Notes under the pieces: generated by a model | Seen by the model: the letters and a program-made list of their open reading frames with translations, nothing else | Database searches by the model: none | Told to the model about the DNA's origin: nothing | NCBI GenBank assembly: GCA_035606335.1 | Contig: DATNFP010000138.1 | Span: forward strand, 1 to 19,124 | DNA length: 19,124 nucleotides | DNA from: DATNFP01 sp035606335 | GTDB lineage: Bacteria > Bacteroidota > Bacteroidia > Chitinophagales > Chitinophagaceae | Direction: 5' to 3' | Shown: in pieces, positions 1 through 6,871 of the stretch | Position numbering within the stretch: position 1 is the first letter of the stretch | How the letters are laid out: each line of letters starts with the position of its first letter | Position numbers and translations under genes: made by a program

Positions 1-1
1 T

Positions 2-88
2 AGTACTACAAAAAGAAGAGGGTGTGGTTGTGGTGCTAATATAAACGGAGTATATGACAGACACCCGGTAAAAAGAAGAGCTAATTAA
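2..88 (+). CDS. C-terminal fragment of an unidentified protein (5' end outside window)
   Basis: The second forward frame is open from the left edge to a TAA at 86-88 and encodes 28 residues. The peptide has an alternating Gly/Cys run (GCGCG, about residues 8-12 of the fragment) flanked by two basic KRR clusters, both encoded by an aaaaagaagag stretch (10-20 and 70-80). It may be the basic tail of a + strand gene lying to the left. It is too short to assign a family, and it could be a chance open frame. The strong terminator at 367-407 fits a + strand transcription unit ending here. Confidence 0.3.
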   Translation, partial: STTKRRGCGCGANINGVYDRHPVKRRAN

Positions 89-99
89 AACCATTAGTT

Positions 100-342
100 A
101 TGTGGAGCGGACAAAATAAAGTGTGGTTGCATTATATAAAAGATATAATAGCTGCAGATGTTTATTCCGCAGTGTTTTTAGCATCCTTTTTGCGCCACTC
201 TGCAATACATAAAACGTATATACCAAGTCTCGAAGTGATAGACTTGCAGAAATATAAAGTTCACAAACAACCGGCTAAGGTGCGTCAAGCCCTTAAAGAG
301 CGTATTCACATTCCCTTTGTATTTGTAGTAGGAAAGAATTAA
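100..342 (+). CDS. Small hypothetical protein (80 aa)
   Basis: An ATG-started ORF of 80 codons begins 11 bases after the preceding stop and ends 24 bases before a strong intrinsic terminator on the same strand. The protein has a hydrophobic/aromatic middle (residues about 20-32), a basic Lys/Gln/Arg-rich stretch (about 50-68) and a hydrophobic end. I do not recognise the family. There is no clear ribosome binding site, but most genes in this window lack one too. The position before the terminator and a plausible codon mix favour a real gene. The short length and lack of a known domain argue for caution. Confidence 0.35.
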   Translation: MWSGQNKVWLHYIKDIIAADVYSAVFLASFLRHSAIHKTYIPSLEVIDLQKYKVHKQPAKVRQALKERIHIPFVFVVGKN

Positions 343-366
343 AGATCCTTAGATTAACGATCAGGT

Positions 367-407
367 TATCCCGCGCACCTAAGTTTCAGGCCGCGGGATA
401 CTTTTTT
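367..407 (+). terminator. Intrinsic terminator ending the leftmost + strand unit
   Basis: A perfect 9-bp GC-rich stem (TATCCCGCG at 367-375, CGCGGGATA at 392-400) with a 16-base loop is followed by C and six T (402-407). The T run lies on the + side only, so it terminates + strand transcription. Its end touches the stop codon of the convergent priA gene at 406-408. Confidence 0.8.
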
Positions 408-2892
408 AAGACATCGGATCTACATCAAATAATACCTGTAGATTTGTAAAGCCTTTTTGTGCTGTTATATATTGCCTTTGTTCTTTTGCAAATTGTTTTA
501 CGGTTTCGAGCAGCTTGGTATCACGCGGGCATTTTATCCAAACTTCCTGTATGAAGAAATTCCTTACACGCGATACAATAGCGGGCACAGGCCCCTGAAC
601 TACAATCCCCTCTATTTGTTTCAGGGCATCGGCCATCAATGCTGCCCCTGCAATTGCTTTCTGCTCCTCTTTGTGCTTAAAAGCTATTTTTATTAACCTG
701 GTGTAGGGCGGATAAGCAAAATGTTCCCGATACATTATTTCGTTTTCATAAAATCGCTGCACATCATGATTTTCCACCATCTGCAATACAGGATGCTGTA
801 AATTATATGCTTGTATCAATACCCTGCCTTCGCCATCAGCACGGCCAGCGCGGCCACTTACCTGTTCCATTAGCTGAAATGCACGCTCATTTACCCTAAA
901 ATCAGGATAGCTCAAAAGACTATCAGCACTCAATATTCCGACTAATGCTATAGGTGCAAAATCAAGCCCCTTCACTACCATTTGCGTCCCAACGAGAATA
1001 TCTATTTTTTGTTTTTCTATTTGCTCTATTAATAACGACAAACTTTGTTTGCCTCTCATGCTATCTACATCCATACGAGCAACACGGGTATTGGGAAATA
1101 GCTTTTGTACTTCTTCCTCTATCTTCTCTGTGCCAAAGCTTTTACTTATCAACCTGTTGCTACCACAAGAAGGGCACATATGCACCACAGCAGCTTTCAT
1201 TCCGCAATAATGGCAATGTAGTTTATCTGTGCTTTTGTGATAAGTAAGTGACACATCGCAATTCTTACAGTGAGGAACCCAGCCGCATACAGTGCATATC
1301 TGGAAAGGAGCATATCCGCGCCTGTTTTGAAAAAGTATTATTTGCTTTTTCTGTTGCAAGGCTGTTAGCATCGCCTGCTGTAGTTCCGGTGTAATTAATT
1401 TAATGCCTTGCTGCTTTACTGTATCTAATGATTTTGCATTGATAAGTTCTATGCGAGGCATCTGCACACCTTTATATCTTTCTTTTAAAGACACGTGAGC
1501 ATATTTTTCCTGCTTCACATTGAACATGCTCTCAACAGATGGAGTGGCAGAACCCAGTATTACTTTTGCCCCATGCAGTGAGGCAAGATATATTGCTGCA
1601 TCGCGCGCATTAAAACGTGGCGAGGGGTCTTTTTGTTTGTATGATGCGTCATGTTCTTCATCGGCAATGATCAACCCGAGATCATTATACGGGAGCCATA
1701 ATGCAGAGCGTGGCCCGGCTATTATTTTATAGGTGCCATTTCTTACCTTCTCCCATATTTCCACTCTTTCATTATTACTGAATCGTGAGTGATATACACC
1801 AAGCTCTTCGCCAAAATAGGCATACAGCCGGCTTACAAGTTGTGTAGTGAGCGCTATTTCAGGTAATAAAAAAATTGCCTGTTTCCCTTGCTGCATGCAT
1901 TCTTTTATTTTGTTTATATATAGCAAGGTCTTGCCACTTCCCGTAACGCCGTGCAACAACACCACATCTTTATCTTTCAGGCCTTTTTCTAATTCATTAT
2001 AGGCGTTTGTTTGTGCTTCCGTAAGCTCAATCTCTTTTGCTTCCTGTTTGGATGTAAAATTGATACGGTCGACAGCTACCTCTTCAATGACAAATACCCC
2101 CTTATCCACCAGCGCTTTTATCTGTGTTGCTGAGGCACTCGTCCTTTCAAGGAGTTCATGTTGCCGCACCGCTCCGTTTTTTACAGACAACTCTACATAA
2201 CCCATTAATAGCTCAAGCTGTTTGGGCGCCCGCTCCAACTGATTAAAGAGTGCCCCCATATTTTCATCACCCTTATGAGCATCAGCCAGTAATACTATTC
2301 TTTCCTTTTTAGGTTTGTATGCGGGCTCTAAAGAATCGTTAATGATCACTACCTGTTTTTCAAGCAGCTCATTTAATACACGAGTAAAATATCTTAGCCC
2401 GACTATTGCGCGTAGCTCACTTATGGTCAATTCTTTTCGCAATTCCAGCGCTTCTGCCGCCAGGTACGCTTCATCGCTCCATTCGTATATTGCGTCTTTA
2501 TTTTCGGGTGCCCATTCCAATCTTGTTTCACCCATTAGTTTCAGATGTGCAGGTAATGCTGCTTGCATTACTTCACCGGGTGCAGCCATATAGTATCGTG
2601 TGATCCAATGCCAGAATTGCAACTGTTTTTTATCTACTACAGGCTCTTCGTCTATAATGCTTTTTATGAGCTTTACTTCATACGTCTCCGGTTTTTCATT
2701 ATGCAACCTTTCCACTACTCCTGCGTATTGCTTATTTTTTCCCAACGACACCTCCACTCTCATCCCCGGACGCAATAATTCCTGCAACTCGTATGGTATG
2801 CCATAAGTAAGTAATTGAGGCAAATTCAACGGTAGGATAACATCAGCAAAACGATATGAAGTATGTATACTATCTCCCAAGAGCGAAGGCAT
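406..2892 (-). CDS. priA: Primosomal protein N' (replication restart helicase PriA)
   Basis: PriA is a superfamily II 3'-5' DNA helicase that recognises stalled forks and reloads the replicative helicase. Counting from the chosen start (828 aa), the N-terminal DNA-binding region contains VILPLNLPQLLTYGIP. It is followed by Walker A GVTGSGKT (315-322), Walker B DEEH (411-414), and a zinc-binding insert with eight cysteines (533, 536, 542, 545, 560, 563, 573, 576). Helicase motif VI QVSGRAGR is at 677-684. Length and domain order are normal for the family. The frame is open further upstream to an ATG at 2943, but that would add 17 residues rich in Cys/Thr/Ile that look unlike PriA; the ATG at 2890-2892 puts the first conserved segment near residue 16. 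The gene is monocistronic and divergent from the Crp/Fnr-like gene. Confidence 0.96.
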   Translation of the reverse strand: MPSLLGDSIHTSYRFADVILPLNLPQLLTYGIPYELQELLRPGMRVEVSLGKNKQYAGVVERLHNEKPETYEVKLIKSIIDEEPVVDKKQLQFWHWITRYYMAAPGEVMQAALPAHLKLMGETRLEWAPENKDAIYEWSDEAYLAAEALELRKELTISELRAIVGLRYFTRVLNELLEKQVVIINDSLEPAYKPKKERIVLLADAHKGDENMGALFNQLERAPKQLELLMGYVELSVKNGAVRQHELLERTSASATQIKALVDKGVFVIEEVAVDRINFTSKQEAKEIELTEAQTNAYNELEKGLKDKDVVLLHGVTGSGKTLLYINKIKECMQQGKQAIFLLPEIALTTQLVSRLYAYFGEELGVYHSRFSNNERVEIWEKVRNGTYKIIAGPRSALWLPYNDLGLIIADEEHDASYKQKDPSPRFNARDAAIYLASLHGAKVILGSATPSVESMFNVKQEKYAHVSLKERYKGVQMPRIELINAKSLDTVKQQGIKLITPELQQAMLTALQQKKQIILFQNRRGYAPFQICTVCGWVPHCKNCDVSLTYHKSTDKLHCHYCGMKAAVVHMCPSCGSNRLISKSFGTEKIEEEVQKLFPNTRVARMDVDSMRGKQSLSLLIEQIEKQKIDILVGTQMVVKGLDFAPIALVGILSADSLLSYPDFRVNERAFQLMEQVSGRAGRADGEGRVLIQAYNLQHPVLQMVENHDVQRFYENEIMYREHFAYPPYTRLIKIAFKHKEEQKAIAGAALMADALKQIEGIVVQGPVPAIVSRVRNFFIQEVWIKCPRDTKLLETVKQFAKEQRQYITAQKGFTNLQVLFDVDPMS

Positions 2893-2949
2893 AACGCAAG
2901 TTACTTTAATTAGCCCAGTGATATACGTGCAACATATCAACATGAATTA

Positions 2950-2996
2950 AATACTCGTATAAGTATTGCTTTATTAGATCATACTTATCAAGAGTA
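2950..2996. promoter_or_regulatory. Two dyads in the priA / Crp-Fnr divergent intergenic region
   Basis: Two inverted repeats of the form TACT-N6/7-AGTA lie 30 bp apart. The first is AATACT (2950-2955), six bases, AGTATT (2962-2967), a perfect 6-bp arm pair. The second is TACT (2982-2985), seven bases, AGTA (2993-2996). The spacing (about three helical turns) and the location between divergent genes suggest operators, perhaps for the adjacent Crp/Fnr-like regulator. This is inference; AT-rich DNA yields such dyads by chance. Confidence 0.35.
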
Positions 2997-3021
2997 CAAG
3001 GAAGGAAATGCAGAAATACAA

Positions 3022-3029
3022 TAGTTTTG
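3022..3029 (+). promoter_or_regulatory. Candidate -7 box of the Crp/Fnr-like gene
   Basis: TAGTTTTG matches the Bacteroidota TAnnTTTG -7 element 18 bases before the ATG at 3048. No TTG is seen at the proper -33 distance, so this rests on the -7 box only. Transcription from here would start only about 12 bases before that ATG, which disfavours translation starting at the TTG at 3027. Confidence 0.35.
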
Positions 3030-3047
3030 TTTAGCAATAACCAAAAT

Positions 3048-3620
3048 ATGTCCAGCCGGCTTGTTTCTTTTTTAAAATTGTTTCATGACATATCAGAACA
3101 TGATGAGCAGCTTATAAACAATGCCTGGCAACCTTGCCAGTACGCAGAAGGCGATTACCTGTTCAAAGCAGGAAAAGTTTGTCGTGAAGTATTTTTTGTC
3201 TGCCAGGGTGTTATACGTGTGATGATAGTGAACGATGATGGCGATGAAGTAACCTATTTCTTTTTGAAAGAAAATCAATTTTGCTCCCTACTCAATAGCT
3301 TTAATAATAATCTTGTAGCTGAAGAAAATATCATAGCTGCATGTGATGTGCATGTGGTAGCTATCAGCAAAGAAGCGCTTGAAAAGCTGTATCATGAAAT
3401 ACCTTACCTACAGTCTTTGTTTACGCAGATAACACAGCAAGGCCTGCTGGATAAAATAACTTTAAGAAATTCATTTCTCGGAGTCGATTCTACTACCCGC
3501 TACAAACGCTTCCTGATACGCCAGCCTGATATTGCTCTGCGGGTTTCTATGAGCAGCATTGCTTCTTATCTATGTATCACACCACAATCTCTTAGCCGTA
3601 TTAGAAAAAATCTAAAGTAG
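3048..3620 (+). CDS. Crp/Fnr-family transcriptional regulator
   Basis: A 190-aa one-component regulator. Residues about 10-125 fit a cyclic-nucleotide-binding-like beta-roll, with YAEGDYLFKAGKV, FFVCQGVIRV and EVTYFFLKENQF segments. The extreme C-terminus (about 167-190) is the recognition part of the winged helix, with ITPQSLSRIRK, the signature of the small Bacteroidota Crp/Fnr subgroup. No Fnr-type cysteine cluster is seen near the N-terminus, and the ligand cannot be deduced. The frame extends upstream to a TTG at 3027, but the ATG at 3048 is preferred because the predicted -7 box overlaps the TTG. It lies 73 bases before the SDR gene on the same strand, so it may control that gene or itself. 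Relatives are often found beside oxidoreductase genes, which is suggestive only. Confidence 0.88.
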   Translation: MSSRLVSFLKLFHDISEHDEQLINNAWQPCQYAEGDYLFKAGKVCREVFFVCQGVIRVMIVNDDGDEVTYFFLKENQFCSLLNSFNNNLVAEENIIAACDVHVVAISKEALEKLYHEIPYLQSLFTQITQQGLLDKITLRNSFLGVDSTTRYKRFLIRQPDIALRVSMSSIASYLCITPQSLSRIRKNLK

Positions 3621-3625
3621 ATTTT
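3607..3625 (+). terminator. Weak AT-rich stem across the regulator's stop codon
   Basis: AAAATCTA (3607-3614) and TAGATTTT (3618-3625) form an 8-bp stem with a three-base loop over the stop codon, followed by ACTTTTTA. An alternative inverted repeat, AAAGTA (3614-3619) with TACTTT (3625-3630), overlaps it. The stem has one G-C pair per arm, so it is at best a weak attenuating structure between the regulator and the SDR gene. Confidence 0.25.
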
Positions 3626-3693
3626 ACTTTTTACCATTTGTTAAGTGTTAGCCGGAAATGCTACCTGAAATTTGTCCTCAAAATTTTTAAATC

Positions 3694-4437
3694 ATGGACA
3701 ATACAAAACAGGAAAATGGACCATTAGCAGGTAAAAAAGTAATAGTATTTGGCGGCAGTGCCGGCATCGGATTGGCGACAGCGAAAGCTGCAGCTCAGGA
3801 AGGAGCAGATGTAACTATCATATCAAGCAATCAGCAGCGGATAGATAAGGCACTCACCCAACTACCGGCAAATGCAAAAGGATTCGCAATAAATCTTACT
3901 GAAGAACAAGGCATAAAAGACTTCTTTGAGCAATCGGGTAATTTCGACCACCTGGTTTACACAGCAGGAGAACCCCTAAAGATCGTGAACCTGGCAGATG
4001 TAGCTATGCCGGATGCAAAGCAATATTTTGAAACGCGCTTCTGGGGCGCGATAACGACAGTGAAATACGCCACACCGAAAATAAACAAAGACGGTTCATT
4101 CGTAATGACAAGTGGCGCTGCAGGAATTAAGCCTGGCAAAGGATGGTCATTAGGGGCGAGCATGTGCAATGCCATGGTGGCCTTTAGCAAAGCTATGGCT
4201 ATAGAGCTGGCACCAATAAGGGTAAATGTTGTGATACCAGGCATGGTAAAAACAGATTTGTGGTCTTCCTTTCCCGAAGCCGATAGAGAAGCAATGTTTG
4301 CACACGTAGCCAGTACATTGCCGGTGCAATATGTAGCAGGTCCTGAAGATATTGCTAAAACTTATCTGCACCTGATGCTACAATCTTATATGACAGGGCA
4401 AAGCATTGTTGTAGATGGCGGCTATTTATTGATGTAG
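3694..4437 (+). CDS. SDR-family (short-chain dehydrogenase/reductase-like) protein lacking YxxxK
   Basis: A 247-aa single-domain Rossmann protein. The dinucleotide-binding motif is GGSAGIG (20-26), VYTAGE (88-93) stands at the NNAG position, and the catalytic Ser is at 140 (TSG). The substrate/cofactor loop is IPGMVKT (182-188) and the C-terminus has the usual TGQSIVVDGGY. The stretch normally carrying catalytic Tyr-x-x-x-Lys before the ELAPIRVN segment reads GASMC (154-158), so Gly and Cys replace Tyr and Lys. The fold and NAD(P) site look intact, so the protein either reduces by another chemistry or binds a nucleotide without classical catalysis. A divergent SDR subgroup with a GW...A..N.A region is known to lack the Tyr. 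It follows the Crp/Fnr-like gene by 73 bases. Substrate unknown. Confidence 0.9.
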   Translation: MDNTKQENGPLAGKKVIVFGGSAGIGLATAKAAAQEGADVTIISSNQQRIDKALTQLPANAKGFAINLTEEQGIKDFFEQSGNFDHLVYTAGEPLKIVNLADVAMPDAKQYFETRFWGAITTVKYATPKINKDGSFVMTSGAAGIKPGKGWSLGASMCNAMVAFSKAMAIELAPIRVNVVIPGMVKTDLWSSFPEADREAMFAHVASTLPVQYVAGPEDIAKTYLHLMLQSYMTGQSIVVDGGYLLM

Positions 4438-4457
4438 TCTTCTATTTAAGGAATATG

Positions 4458-4492
4458 ATAGCAGAAGCCGTCTATTGGACGGCTTCTGCTAT
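4458..4492 (+). terminator. Perfect 15-bp hairpin after the SDR gene, without a T tract
   Basis: Left arm 4458-4472 and right arm 4478-4492 are exact complements over 15 bp (core AGCAGAAGCCGTC) around the loop TATTG. The downstream bases are ATAACACT, so the T run of an ordinary intrinsic terminator is missing. It lies 21 bases after the SDR stop and 66 bases before the clpX promoter. It probably defines or protects the mRNA 3' end; a recombination or protein-binding site is the alternative. Confidence 0.55.
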
Positions 4493-4557
4493 ATAACACT
4501 AAAAATTGCAACCCTTTCAAATAATATTAACAATATATAAACTATATATTATCAACA

Positions 4558-4591
4558 TTGCGGTTAATCTGGAGGTCTATTTGTACCTTTG
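4558..4591 (+). promoter_or_regulatory. Candidate clpX promoter (-33 TTG, -7 TACCTTTG)
   Basis: TACCTTTG (4584-4591) is an exact match to TAnnTTTG, with TTG at 4558-4560. The 23-base spacing is slightly long against the 20 seen at three other promoters in this window. The predicted start would leave a leader of roughly 18 bases before the clpX ATG at 4615. Confidence 0.5.
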
Positions 4592-4614
4592 GGGTTAATT
4601 ACCGTTTAATTTAT

Positions 4615-5865
4615 ATGGCAAAAACACCGGAAAGGAAATGCTCCTTTTGTGACCGGGTAGAAAGTGAAGTAAGTATCCTTTTCACCGGAATGAGAGGCAA
4701 TATTTGTGATCAATGCATAGAAAATGCACACAATCTGTTGCAGGAAGCAGTAGGAGATAACAGTAAAAAGAAAGAAATTGATAATAAGTTCGACCTGCAG
4801 CAGCATAAAATATATAAACCAAGAGAAGTAAAAGATTTTCTTGACCAATATGTGATAGGCCAGGATGATGCAAAAAAGATATTGTCAGTGGCCATTTACA
4901 ACCACTACAAACGTCTGATAATGCCTGCGGAACAGGATGTTGAGATCGAAAAATCAAACATCATCATGGTGGGCGAAACAGGTACGGGTAAAACCTTGCT
5001 TGCTAAAAGCATAGCCCGCTTGCTCCAGGTACCTTTTGCTATTGTAGATGCAACGGTTTTTACAGAAGCCGGTTATGTGGGTGAAGATGTGGAAAGTATC
5101 CTTTCCCGCTTGCTGCAATGTTGCAACTTTGATGTATTGGCTGCTGAACGCGGCATAGTCTATATAGACGAAATAGATAAAATAGGCCGCAAAAGTGATA
5201 ACCCATCCATTACCCGCGATGTGAGCGGTGAAGGCGTACAGCAGGCTCTTTTAAAACTGCTGGAGGGTTCGGAAGTGCTGGTTCCCCCGCAAGGTGGCCG
5301 CAAGCATCCTGAACAGAAAATGGTGAAGGTAAATACACAGAATATTTTATTCATATGCGGAGGCGCATTTGAAGGCATCGATAAAATGATAGCACGTCGT
5401 GTGCAGACTTCTGCCATTGGTTACAATGCTATAAAATCAGCTAAAGAGCTTGACAGGGCTAATTTGCTGCAATATGTAAATGCACAGGATCTGCGCTCAT
5501 TTGGCTTAATACCGGAATTATTAGGCCGCTTGCCTATCGTTACATATCTAAACCCATTAGATCCGGCTGCTTTGAAACGTATCCTTACTGAACCGAAGAA
5601 TGCTCTTATCAAACAATACAGCAAGTTGTTTGAATATGAAGGCATCTCTCTGAAGGTAGACGACGACGCGCTGGATTACATGGTAAGCAAAGCCGTACAA
5701 TATAAATTAGGAGGCCGTGGATTACGCGCTATCTGCGAAATGATCCTGACAGATGCTATGTTTGATCTGCCTTCTGAAAAGCATGATGGCAAATTCCATC
5801 TCACACTTGAGTATGCCCGCCACATGCTGGAACATGCAAAACTCGGCTACCTAAATGCGGCATGA
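4615..5865 (+). CDS. clpX: ATP-dependent Clp protease ATP-binding subunit ClpX
   Basis: ClpX is the hexameric AAA+ unfoldase that feeds tagged substrates to ClpP. The 416-aa protein has the N-terminal zinc-binding domain (C9, C12, C31, C34), Walker A GETGTGKT (120-127) and pore loop GYVGE (153-157). Walker B with DEID is at 185-188, an RKH loop at 229-231, and sensor II GGRGLR at 366-371. The ClpP-docking tripeptide is IGY at 268-270 rather than IGF, which I recall as usual in Bacteroidota. An in-frame upstream extension to 4558 is rejected because MAKTPERKCSFC is the classical start and the promoter -7 box lies inside the extension. No clpP is in the window. The next gene begins 25 bases downstream and is probably cotranscribed. 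Confidence 0.97.
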   Translation: MAKTPERKCSFCDRVESEVSILFTGMRGNICDQCIENAHNLLQEAVGDNSKKKEIDNKFDLQQHKIYKPREVKDFLDQYVIGQDDAKKILSVAIYNHYKRLIMPAEQDVEIEKSNIIMVGETGTGKTLLAKSIARLLQVPFAIVDATVFTEAGYVGEDVESILSRLLQCCNFDVLAAERGIVYIDEIDKIGRKSDNPSITRDVSGEGVQQALLKLLEGSEVLVPPQGGRKHPEQKMVKVNTQNILFICGGAFEGIDKMIARRVQTSAIGYNAIKSAKELDRANLLQYVNAQDLRSFGLIPELLGRLPIVTYLNPLDPAALKRILTEPKNALIKQYSKLFEYEGISLKVDDDALDYMVSKAVQYKLGGRGLRAICEMILTDAMFDLPSEKHDGKFHLTLEYARHMLEHAKLGYLNAA

Positions 5866-5890
5866 TTTTAACACCTTCTAAATATAACCA

Positions 5891-6313
5891 ATGCAGGATT
5901 TAATCAAACAGCTGAAAGACAGTGCCGGCCTGACCGAAGACCAGGCAATAAAATCGCTAAAGACCATTAAGGATTATATACAATCCAAAGTGCCTCCAAT
6001 GATGCATGGTTTGATTGACAATTTTTTAGGCTCTCAGTTTGCAGAGGCAGAAAGCCACTCAAAACCTGGAAATAACCACAACGAAGACATTATGGAAAAG
6101 GCTAAAAAGGTTGCTGACGAGGCAACAGGCAAAATAGAAAACCTTGCCGAAGAAGCTAAAGGAGAAGTAGAAGAATTTGCCAAGGATGCCAGCGAGAAGA
6201 TAAATGTATGGGCAGAAAAAGCCGAAGAAGCTGCAAGGGAAGCTATCGATAAGCTAAAAGAGATGATAGACGAACAGAAAAAAGAAGTGGAAGCTAATAA
6301 AAGTAATTCATAA
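5891..6313 (+). CDS. Hypothetical protein with N-terminal helical domain and six 11-residue amphipathic repeats
   Basis: A 140-aa protein without signal peptide or membrane segment. Residues 1-47 (LTEDQAIKSLKTIKDYIQSKVPPMMHGLIDNFLG) resemble the small helical domains seen in DUF937/DUF2780-like proteins. Residues 48-68 form a polar linker. Residues 69-134 divide into six consecutive 11-mers with small/hydrophobic residues at positions 3, 6, 7 and 10 and Lys/Glu elsewhere, the pattern of LEA group 3 and apolipoprotein-type amphipathic helices. A role in surface/membrane association, stress protection or as a helical adaptor is possible but unproven. It starts 25 bases after clpX and ends at a strong terminator, so it shares the clpX transcription unit unless an internal promoter exists. 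Confidence 0.85.
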   Translation: MQDLIKQLKDSAGLTEDQAIKSLKTIKDYIQSKVPPMMHGLIDNFLGSQFAEAESHSKPGNNHNEDIMEKAKKVADEATGKIENLAEEAKGEVEEFAKDASEKINVWAEKAEEAAREAIDKLKEMIDEQKKEVEANKSNS

Positions 6314-6339
6314 GCAACTCCAAAAGAGTTGCTTTTTTT
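6312..6339 (+). terminator. Intrinsic terminator of the clpX unit
   Basis: AAGCAACTC (6312-6320) pairs with GAGTTGCTT (6326-6334) around the loop CAAAA, and seven T (6333-6339) follow the GC core. It overlaps the stop codons of both convergent genes. On the opposite strand the hairpin is followed only by TTATGAATT, so it favours + strand termination. Confidence 0.85.
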
Positions 6340-6871
6340 ATGCGGGATATTTAAGAATGAAGTGCTGCTTAACTTTGAATTCTTCTTTAAAAAAAAGCAG
6401 TCCTATCTTATAAAGATCAATACTCAATTTCACTTTAGTGCCTTTAGCCACTCTGTTCCACATTTCAGTGTGCAGACGTGTCTCATGTATATTTGATACC
6501 ACTATTATTGTATGATCTTGCGCGCCTGTAATGGCTTTATTTATTATCTTTTCTCCTGTGATATTTACCGGCATGTTGAGCCATATCACATCCGTTCCTG
6601 AGGGTATGTATACATTTTGCAATCCTGTTTGCCCAATACAAAGAATGTTATAACAATTGTAGTAATTGATGATCTTAATAACCAGATCCTTGTATAATCC
6701 GGAGAATATTTGTTCTTCTAAAAAAAATAGCTTCTTGTTTTCTGTACGTAGGTTTATTTTCCCATTAAGTACATTCTCTACGAAATCATAAACAAATGGC
6801 GAGTGTACGCCATGCCTTGTTTTAGCGACCAATCTGTATTTTATATACTGGTAAAAGGCATGTGTTGTCAC
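6338..6871 (-). CDS. Shortened SAM-methyltransferase-like protein, translationally coupled to folA
   Basis: A 177-aa protein. The N-terminus (HGVHSPFVYDFVENV, 20-34) and C-terminus (IDLYKIGLLFF...QHFIL, 151-173) match the two ends of a conserved Bacteroidota family annotated as class I SAM-dependent methyltransferase, usually near 240-260 aa as I recall. The centre is much shorter. A beta-strand resembling motif I is left as ILCIGQTG (75-82), without the normal glycine-rich E/D-x-G-x-x-x-G, and the expected acidic motifs are absent. It may therefore be catalytically dead or repurposed. The start is GTG at 6869-6871, overlapping the folA stop as GTGA, which suggests translational coupling. It is third in the thyA-folA operon and ends at the shared terminator region. 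Confidence 0.8.
   Translation of the reverse strand: MTTHAFYQYIKYRLVAKTRHGVHSPFVYDFVENVLNGKINLRTENKKLFFLEEQIFSGLYKDLVIKIINYYNCYNILCIGQTGLQNVYIPSGTDVIWLNMPVNITGEKIINKAITGAQDHTIIVVSNIHETRLHTEMWNRVAKGTKVKLSIDLYKIGLLFFKEEFKVKQHFILKYPA

Noticed and set aside
367..407. Hairpin as the priA terminator
   Set aside because: The T tract follows the stem only on the + strand, so in the priA direction there is no T run.
2893..2943. Longer PriA start at 2943
   Set aside because: The extra 17 residues do not resemble PriA N-termini; the ATG at 2892 positions the conserved domain normally. Not fully excluded.
4558..4614. N-terminal extension of ClpX
   Set aside because: The added residues do not match ClpX, and the segment contains the predicted promoter; the family start is at 4615.
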